Positions 57,326 to 64,000 of a DNA stretch of 64,000 nt are shown here, piece by piece. The first letter of the stretch is position 1, and each line of letters starts with the position of its first letter. This DNA comes from Magnaporthiopsis rhizophila (taxonomy: Eukaryota > Ascomycota > Sordariomycetes > Magnaporthales > Magnaporthaceae). A program made the translations under genes and the position numbers. Under the pieces are notes generated by a model, which worked only from the letters and a program-made list of their open reading frames with translations, had not been told where the DNA came from and did no database searches. The stretch is taken from assembly GCA_003049465.1 (NCBI GenBank), contig PYSS01000142.1, positions 26,781 to 90,780 on the forward strand, read 5' to 3'.

Positions 57326-60104
57326 ATGGACGCGATGGCGCTGGACTCGGCACCGGCACGACCTAAGAGATCGCGCCAGGATGTCGACGACGCCTCATCG
57401 CCACAGGCGGCGGCAGCATCAACAAAAAAGCGAAAAATCAGCGGCACCGCTCAATTGCCGCCGCCACCGCCATTGACAGCCGATGCGCTAGAGCCCGCCA
57501 CCTCAGCCAGAGGCCGGGCCCGGGGTAGGGGCGGCAGGCGAGCGACTTCCGGACGCGGTCGCGGACGCGGTCGTGGCGGCAGCAGTAGGGGCGGCTCACG
57601 TGTGGCATCACAGGAGACGACCACCCAGGGGGCGGCGCCGGGGGGGCGGCCGGACCCGTACGAGCTGCCTGACTCCGAGGACGAGCGCGTCGCAGTGAGG
57701 ACCGCCACGGCCAAAAAGCCGCGAGGTTCAGCCACCAAACCCTTGGGGAGTAGCAGTAGGGGTGGGCGAGCAGCAGGCAGCAGCATTGGCGTGGTCTACG
57801 ATCTGCCCGCCTCTGGGGAGCAGCTGCTGAGCCCGTCCAAGGCGGCCTCGCACGTGTCGGGCAACGGCAACACTCCAAGGAAGCCGCTGCCCACGGGACG
57901 GGGCATCGCTGCTGCGAGCTCGCCGGCGCCGGGACCACGGGAGGAGGGCGACGCTGGATCGCCGGGCGGCGACATGGAGCTGGATCCTCCGCCACTTTCG
58001 GGCTCGCAGCAGGCTCTGCCCAGACAGCGGGCAAAGCGGATCCTGGAGCCCTCGGTGACGGTAGTGCGCGGCCCCACGAAGCTCACAAAGCTGAAAAGCA
58101 TCCTGACGCCCCACAAAGCCAAGGGCATCAATGCGGCCCGCAAAAGCGTCGCCTTTGACGGTGAGGACATGGAGGACCAGGAGATGAGCTTCGCGGACGT
58201 TCCCACGATGTCCAAGAAGAAGGCCACCCCGGTTTCGGTCTTGTCGTCGGTGGGGAACACGCCCGGGAGCAGCGGGAAGCGCGGCAGGGTCAGCCAGCGA
58301 GAGGAGGCGCAGGCGGCTGCGGCTGCCGAGGAAGAGGATGACGTGGTGTGTGTCATCTGCTCGAGACCCGAATCGGAGCCACCCAACGAGATTCTGTTCT
58401 GCGACAAGTGCGACAAGGGCTTCCACCAGCAGTGTTACGACGTCCCAGTTATTCCCGAGGGAGACTGGCTCTGTCGGAGCTGTCTAGGCGACGCTACAGG
58501 AGAGAGTGTCATAACCGCCGTCTCTGCCCCGAGGCAGCAGAAGCAGCAGCAGCAGCAACATTCACCCAGCATCGTCGTTACGAACAGCAAGATCCCCGAC
58601 ATGGCCAATTTTGGAGACCATCTGCGGGCGTTGCAGCGCCTCCTGCTATCTAGGTGCACGGGGAGCAGGAGGATCAAGCTTCGTGGGCAAGACGAGGCGT
58701 ACAGCAGTGCACTACAGCTTGTGGAGCAGACCGTTTTGGCCGGGGAGGGTAACTCGATGCTTGTCATTGGAGCCAGGGGATGTGGAAAGACGACGGTAAG
58801 TACGCGAACCGAGCGGTCGTCTTGAGACGGCAAAAGTGTGAGGTTTGAACCAACTGACACAGCCTCGTGCAGCTGATCGAGGGGGTCATCTCGGAGCTAT
58901 CAGAAGGACACAAGAATGACTTCCACGTCGTCAGGCTGAATGGGTTCATCCACACGGACGACAAGATTGCGCTCAGGGAGATCTGGCGCCAACTGGGCAA
59001 GGAGATGGAGGTGGAGGATGAGCTCGTCAACAAGACGAACAACTACGCCGACACGCTCGCGTCGCTGCTTGCCGTCCTCTCACACCCGTCCGAGATCGGG
59101 GGAGCGGATGCCGGGGTCACGTCCAGGTCGGTCGTCTTCATCATGGACGAGTTTGACCTTTTCACAACGCACGGACGGCAGACGCTGCTTTACAACTTGT
59201 TTGATATTGCGCAGGCCAAGAAGGCGCCCATCGCCGTTGTGGGTCTCACGACCAAGGTGGACGTGGTCGAGAGCCTGGAGAAGCGAGTCAAGAGTCGATT
59301 CAGCCATCGTTACGTCTACCTGTCGCTCCCCAAGACCCTCGGCGCCTACTGGGACGTGTGCAGGCAGGGCTTGACTGTGGACTACGATGACATTGACATG
59401 GAGGGCTACGCGGCACCTCTGGCTGGGCGCAGGGAGTTTTACGGGTGGTGGGATAAGGAGATCGAGGTGAGCTATTTTCTCTCGTGCCTGTGCGTTTTCT
59501 TTTACTGACTCGGAATGTTTCAACGATCAAGGCCATGCGGCAGACGCGTGCGTTTCAGGACCACCTGGAGTACTACTACTACACTAGCAAGTCGGTCGGG
59601 GCGTTTCTGGCGTCCTGCATCCTGCCGCTGTCGATGATCTCACCGACAGGGCCCTGGGTCCGGATGCCGGCGGGGACGGGAGCGGCAGGGCTGTCGCTCG
59701 AGGCGCCGGACTCGAAGCTGATGCTGATGGAGTCGCTCTCGGACCTGGACCTCGCGCTTCTCATCTCGGCGGCGCGGCTGGACGTGGTGGCGCACATGGA
59801 CACGGTCAACTTCGCCATGGCGTACGACGAATACACGTCGCTGATGGGGCGGCAGCGGGTCCAGTCGGCAACGGCCGGTGTGCTGGCGCTTGGCGGCGGA
59901 GCCAGGACATGGGGCCGGGGGGTGGCCGGGATCGCGTGGGAGCACCTCATCTCGGTCGGGCTGCTCAGGCAGGCTGCTGGGCCGGGCAGGGGCGGCGCAG
60001 GCAGCGTCGAGGCCAGGATGTGGAAGGTGGACGTGGCGCTCGAGGAGATTCCAGTGGCGCTCAAGCCCAGCTCGACGCTGGCGCGGTGGTGCAGGGAGAT
60101 TTGA
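57326..60104 (+). CDS. ORC4: Origin recognition complex subunit 4 with N-terminal PHD finger
   Basis: Three exons, join(57326..58795, 58873..59466, 59532..60104), 878 residues; introns 77 and 65 bp, GT-AG, phase 0. Residues 1-340: disordered, with Arg-Gly and Ala runs. About residues 343-387: PHD finger, CVICSRP, LFCDKCDKGFHQQCYDVP, GDWLCRSC (C4HC3). About 440-878: ORC4 AAA+ part with Walker A GARGCGKTT split from the next residues by intron 1, Walker B VVFIMDEFDLF, sensor-1 region IAVVGLTTKVDVVESLEKRV and RFSHRYVYL, then the C-terminal part with YYYYTSKSVGAFL and LISAARLD. ORC4 is one of the six ORC subunits that mark replication origins and load MCM. PHD fingers read histone tails, so this ORC may recognise chromatin. 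Confidence 0.92.
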
Positions 60105-61114
60105 TGGAGGCGAGAGACTACTGTAGACTAACTAGGACATATGATGGACTCGAGCGCGTGTTGCTCAGAGCAACTGAACAGTTTGGTTTGGCGTAGGCGC
60201 AGGGGATGATGGGATGCATGCTGTGGCGCAGGTCAGCAGGGTGGAGCTGAGATGTCCACTTGTTCTGACCGCCTTGACCTGGTCAAGTACAGGATCAGCA
60301 CCCATGAATTATCTCATTTCTGGTTCCTCTTCTCTCTTATTCTGCCTGATGGAAGGTCAGATGTGACGATGACTCCCGTCAACAAGACTACGGTTCGAGC
60401 AAGGAAGACGGATGACGAGGATTCCAGACGAGGAGGATGGATGAATGATGGAATCAATCCATGGAAACAACAATCATCCGACTCGAAAAGACCCTGACTG
60501 AACATGGGATGGCGCTTGGCAGAATCGGGTCTAACGCAGTCCGACCCGGCATTTCCCAGCAGAAACAAACGACCCACTCTCCACAGATCGGCAAGCCGCC
60601 AATCCGGTCAGCGTCTCTCTCCCGGCTCCCGCATTGGTTCGTCGCGGCACGGTTCGGGTCTAGATTGGGGGCTATTTTGGGTATTTTTGTCGCTAGGGTT
60701 GGCACCGCCTCGCCCAACGTGGAACGCTGCCACCACTAATCATCCCTGATTTCAGCTCCCAAAAGGACCGTAGGCGGTAGGGATATGCAACGTAGCTGTG
60801 TGCTGTGGTGCTGTGCTGTGCTGTGCTGTGCAACCCAGCCCAGCCCAGCCCAGCCCGGATGCCCAAGCCCACGGCCGGCAACAATGACCGCCGGACTTCC
60901 CATGGGGAGGGAGCCACTAGGCTGGAACTGGGCCTTGGCGTGAGCGTGGAACGTATAAGCTGAGCTGCTGCTGTCTGTCCCCCACTGTTCTCCGGGTTCT
61001 GCGTCTTCACCAACACCAAGACCACTATCACGACGCCAGTGTCTAATAACTACCTCTAACCATACCTTGGTCCAAAGTCAGGGGTGGCCTAGGTTATATA
61101 TCCCTACAATCAAC
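60105..61114. other. Intergenic with pentanucleotide repeats
   Basis: No gene supported. Holds the ORC4 3' UTR and the long 5' region of the DUF7053 gene, with (CTGTG)n and (CAGCC)n tracts at 60,796-60,857. Confidence 0.5.
60796..60857. repeat. Pentanucleotide microsatellites (CTGTG)n then (CAGCC)n
   Basis: Imperfect CTGTG units at about 60,796-60,831 directly followed by CAGCC units to about 60,857, roughly 260 bases upstream of the next start codon. Confidence 0.8.
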
Positions 61115-63055
61115 ATGTCGAAACGAACGACATATACCGAGATCAGCACGCTCCCGCCAAACGTCACGCGGGAGCTGGTGCTGGACTTTCTGCACAACCA
61201 CGTCGAGATGATCGACCTGAACCCGCTCATCAAGGAGAGGCATCCCATCCCCGTGCCTGCCGACGCCCCCGCCGACGAGCGCCGGTGCGCCTGGTACTCG
61301 CTGACGGACGAGATCAGCTACCTGCCCGGCGGCATCGCCACGGGTGACATCTCGTACACGGCCGCCTTCTCAGACCTGCCCAACGGCATCCAGACGCACT
61401 GCCGTGCGCCCCTGGGCGTCGACATCCGGTCCCGCTGGACCCTCAACGGCTCGCTTCCCGGCGAGGCGCCCGAGCGGACCGAGATCGGCATCGGCGCGCC
61501 CGCCAAGGGACTCTACATCCGCGAGGACGTCGAGCTGCGCTGCAACGTGCTCATGGCCTCCTTCGTCAAGAAGACCACCAAGCGCGCCCACGCCACCCTC
61601 GTCAGCACCCTCGCCCGCAAGGCCGGCAAGGCGGCCACCGACCTGGCCGCAACCTCGGCCGGCTTCTCGCCCTCCATGTTCGCCGCCGCCTCGCCACCCC
61701 AACCCGCCGTCAGGTCGCACCGGGGCGCCACCGTCGGCAGCCCTCAGCAGGGGTATGTACCGGCGCGGTACAGCCCACGTCCGTCGTCCCTGAACCCTTC
61801 TCACAACGCGAGCAACACCACCACCACCGGCCGCGGACACGCGCACAGCCTCAGCGAGGGCAGCCCCAACGGTGGTGCACACAGGAGCGGTCACGGCCAG
61901 TGCTCCTCGCTGGGCGGCTCGCCCGCCGGCACGCCACGCAGGCCGCTCTCCCCGGCCGCCGGCGCGTGGTCGCTGCCCGCTGCCGCCGCCGACTCGACTT
62001 ACCACCCAGCCCAGCGCCGCTACTCGCCCAGGATGTTGCCCACACCGCCACAGCCGCGGCCGCAGACGCAGCCGCGCCGCTCCCACGAGAGCGACAACAG
62101 CGACGTCCCCGCGCTCTTCCGTCCTCCACAGGCGCCTTTGAGCTCGCCCCCTGCTTTCAGGGGCACGTTCAGCGACACCTACATCTCCACCCCCGACCCC
62201 AGCGTGCCCGCGCTCTTCCGCCCACCACAGGCACCCTTGCCCTCACCTCCCGTGTCGGGCGGGCTGCCGCCGTCCTCCGGGCACAGCAGCGACATCCCCG
62301 CGCTCTTCCGCCCTCCACAGCCGCCCCTGGGGTCCCCGCCCGTGCACCGGGCCTACACGCCGCCGCCGCCAACGTACACGCCCAACCTCATGATGGCGCC
62401 CTCGGCCTGCAGCGCAGGCAACACGCCGGCGGCCGTGGCGCCGCCGTCGCCCGCGTCGAGCATCGGGGCCGAAGACTTTACGACCACGGCGGCGTCCTCT
62501 AAGGGCAGCGGCGACGGCCTCGGCGTCCGCATCAACAACACCAACACAAACCCGTTCCCGAACCCGCTGCGCATCTCAAAGTCCAACTCCAACGCCAGCA
62601 GCGTCTACCCTTCCGACTCGATCCGCTGCAGCAGGGTTGCCGCCCCGGGCCGGCGGCAGCAGCAGCTAGACTCGCCCGTTTCGCGGCCCAACTCGGGCGG
62701 CTTCTTCTTCTACCCCGAGATGAACCCGTACGAGTTCAGCGACGACGATGAAGACGATGAGGATGATGGCGTCGACGGCATCTCGGCCGCGGTCGACAAG
62801 GCCGCGCGCGAGTTGGCGGCGGCAGAGACGGAGTCGCTCACGTCGTCGGTGGCGTCGACACCGACGTCGCCGACGGCGCAGCAGCCTATATTCGCAGAGC
62901 TCCAGGGGAGCGAGGCAAAGGCCGAGACCAACAGCCCGCGGCTCATGATGTTTCGCCACTCGGCCCAGTACGACGCGCACCCGCTGGCTCTGCGGCCCGG
63001 GTCGCTGGGGGCTTCGCCTGCCAACTCGCCGCTTTCGCTCCATGAATTCCGCTGA
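61115..63055 (+). CDS. DUF7053 domain protein with Pro-rich repeats
   Basis: Single exon, 646 residues from the ATG at 61,115. The N-terminal 175 residues form the fungal DUF7053 domain: MSKRTTYTEISTLPPNVTRE, HVEMIDLNPLIKERHPI, CAWYSLTDEISYLPGG, FSDLPNGIQTHCRAPLGVDI and LRCNVLMASFVKKTTKRAH. The rest is disordered and Pro/Ser-rich. Three near-identical units with core PALFRPPQAPLSSPP begin at about residues 330, 362 and 392, and a late acidic Asp/Glu run (about residues 542-552) precedes the end. The domain resembles SRPBCC-like lipid-binding folds in its size and strand pattern, but that is only an inference. Function unknown. Confidence 0.85.
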   Translation: MSKRTTYTEISTLPPNVTRELVLDFLHNHVEMIDLNPLIKERHPIPVPADAPADERRCAWYSLTDEISYLPGGIATGDISYTAAFSDLPNGIQTHCRAPLGVDIRSRWTLNGSLPGEAPERTEIGIGAPAKGLYIREDVELRCNVLMASFVKKTTKRAHATLVSTLARKAGKAATDLAATSAGFSPSMFAAASPPQPAVRSHRGATVGSPQQGYVPARYSPRPSSLNPSHNASNTTTTGRGHAHSLSEGSPNGGAHRSGHGQCSSLGGSPAGTPRRPLSPAAGAWSLPAAAADSTYHPAQRRYSPRMLPTPPQPRPQTQPRRSHESDNSDVPALFRPPQAPLSSPPAFRGTFSDTYISTPDPSVPALFRPPQAPLPSPPVSGGLPPSSGHSSDIPALFRPPQPPLGSPPVHRAYTPPPPTYTPNLMMAPSACSAGNTPAAVAPPSPASSIGAEDFTTTAASSKGSGDGLGVRINNTNTNPFPNPLRISKSNSNASSVYPSDSIRCSRVAAPGRRQQQLDSPVSRPNSGGFFFYPEMNPYEFSDDDEDDEDDGVDGISAAVDKAARELAAAETESLTSSVASTPTSPTAQQPIFAELQGSEAKAETNSPRLMMFRHSAQYDAHPLALRPGSLGASPANSPLSLHEFR

Positions 63056-64000
63056 TTTTTTTTTTCTCTTCTTTATTCTCTCTTTTGTATGACTGTTATG
63101 ATCAAAAACTTTGGTTTTGTGGACGAGACAGCATCAGACTGCGTCTGGATTTGTTCGTTCTGGAACACACAAGGAAACAAAAAGAAAACATCAGATACGC
63201 CCCCTGATAGAGGATACAGAATGACTTGCCTGGCATTTACGAGCATACAACCAAATTAAAACTGTGTGAGCCGCTTGGACCGGCACATATAAAATAAATG
63301 TTATTGCTGTTTTTATTACACAGGCGCCTGGTGAAAAAAAAAAAAAAAAAAAAAAAAGAATAACGAAACCAGCCTTCCAGCATCGCCTACCTCTCCGCCC
63401 ACTGCCAAAGGTCCGGATCCCCTCCTGGCAGCGGTTCTTTTTTTCGGCCGCAAGGGCACAATAGCCAGGTCGCTGCATTGTCGTTCCCGGCCGGCATCCG
63501 GGGTAATGTCGGCTGGAAAAACCCGGTGTCGCCCGGGCAAACCTGATATTCTGGGACGGCGATGATGGTGATGTTGGTGGTTTCTGTGTGTGTTTGTATG
63601 TCAGCCGTACTTGGTGGTTTCAGTCGTTGGAGCCAAGACCGAAACCTGGAAATGAATCAACGCTGGAGGATGTTTATATGTGGTACCGCCTGGGAGAGTC
63701 TGGTATGGCCTGGAAAAACCTGATATGCTGGGGGGGTGGCGGTGGTGGTGGTAATGGTGGTGGTGGTCTTTGTGTGGTCAGCAGTACTTGGAGTTTTTTT
63801 TTGGTTCGTTTGAGCCAATGCCGAAAATCGGAAATGAATCGAAGCTGGAGGATGTTTTAGATATAGTACCGCCTGGGAAGGTCTAGTATCGCCTGGGCTC
63901 ACTCCAGCCAGGTTCACACCACCAACCGGCAGAGGCTGGCTCTAGCTTTTGCAAACGCAGATCAAGCCAAAAGAGACAGCCCGGCACGAGGCCTGTCAAG
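63056..64000. other. 3' flank with poly-A tract and a tandem duplication
   Basis: DUF7053 3' UTR, then a pure A run of 24 at 63,334-63,357 and a two-unit tandem repeat at about 63,529-63,890. No gene seen up to the window end. Confidence 0.5.
63529..63890. repeat. Two-unit tandem duplication, about 175-190 bp each
   Basis: Shared order in both units: AACCTGATAT(T/G)CTGGG, a GGT/GGTGGT-rich variable part, GTCAGC, GTACTTGG, GAGCCAA, GAAATGAATC, CTGGAGGATGTTT and GTACCGCCTGGGA. Junctions lie near 63,529, 63,704 and 63,890. The GGT part is expanded in the second unit. Confidence 0.7.

Overview
The window is nuclear DNA of a filamentous ascomycete (Pezizomycotina, most likely a Sordariomycete). 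The grounds are compact GC-rich genes with short introns (49-178 bp), fungal families such as Gvp36, ARV1, a DUF7053 protein and an ORC4 carrying a PHD finger, and a large block mutated in the manner of repeat-induced point mutation (RIP: C to T on both strands). Species cannot be named from the sequence alone.

Layout. Left housekeeping arm (1-10,080): 3' end of a cPLA2-type phospholipase (+), then on the minus strand a mitochondrial PPR-like protein, LSM4, a GVP36-like BAR protein and mitochondrial N-acetylglutamate synthase. Centre (10,178-42,705): a partial pogo/Fot-like MITE, then a minus-strand gene of the heat-labile-enterotoxin-A type (ADP-ribosyltransferase) cut in two by 27.5 kb of nested retrotransposons, then an orphan-like gene and a complete 820-bp MITE. 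Right housekeeping arm (43,015-64,000): a 3-hydroxyisobutyrate-dehydrogenase-like enzyme (+), V-ATPase subunit e (+), ARV1 (-), a non-secreted LysM protein (-), an unknown membrane-associated protein (-), tRNA-Ala(AGC) (-), HGH1 (-) divergent from bystin/ENP1 (+), ORC4 (+) and a DUF7053 protein (+). Exon limits were set by hand from GT/GC-AG sites, frame continuity and family similarity.

The central block resolves layer by layer from target-site duplications (TSDs). A Ty3/gypsy chromovirus remnant, Z (11,679-39,210, 304-bp LTRs), sits inside the enterotoxin-like gene. Into Z went a Ty1/copia element X2 (14,022-30,766, 299-bp LTRs, TSD GATAA) and a second Ty3/gypsy element Y (31,707-38,838, 450-bp LTRs, TSD GGATC). 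A second copy of the copia element, X1 (16,020-23,935, TSD AAATT), landed in X2 in the opposite direction and makes a giant inverted repeat. Last, an unmutated 128-bp TG...CA element (28,391-28,518, TSD CAAAT) entered X2; the matching place in X1 is the empty site. Element lengths balance: X2 without inserts is about 8.69 kb, equal to X1 plus one internal deletion of about 775 bp. RIP is heavy inside and fades at the outer ends of the LTRs.

The flanking genes are ordinary core functions (arginine synthesis, RNA decay/splicing, ribosome biogenesis, replication origin binding, V-ATPase, sterol transport) with no common pathway. The most informative feature is the split toxin-like gene and the datable order of insertions in it.
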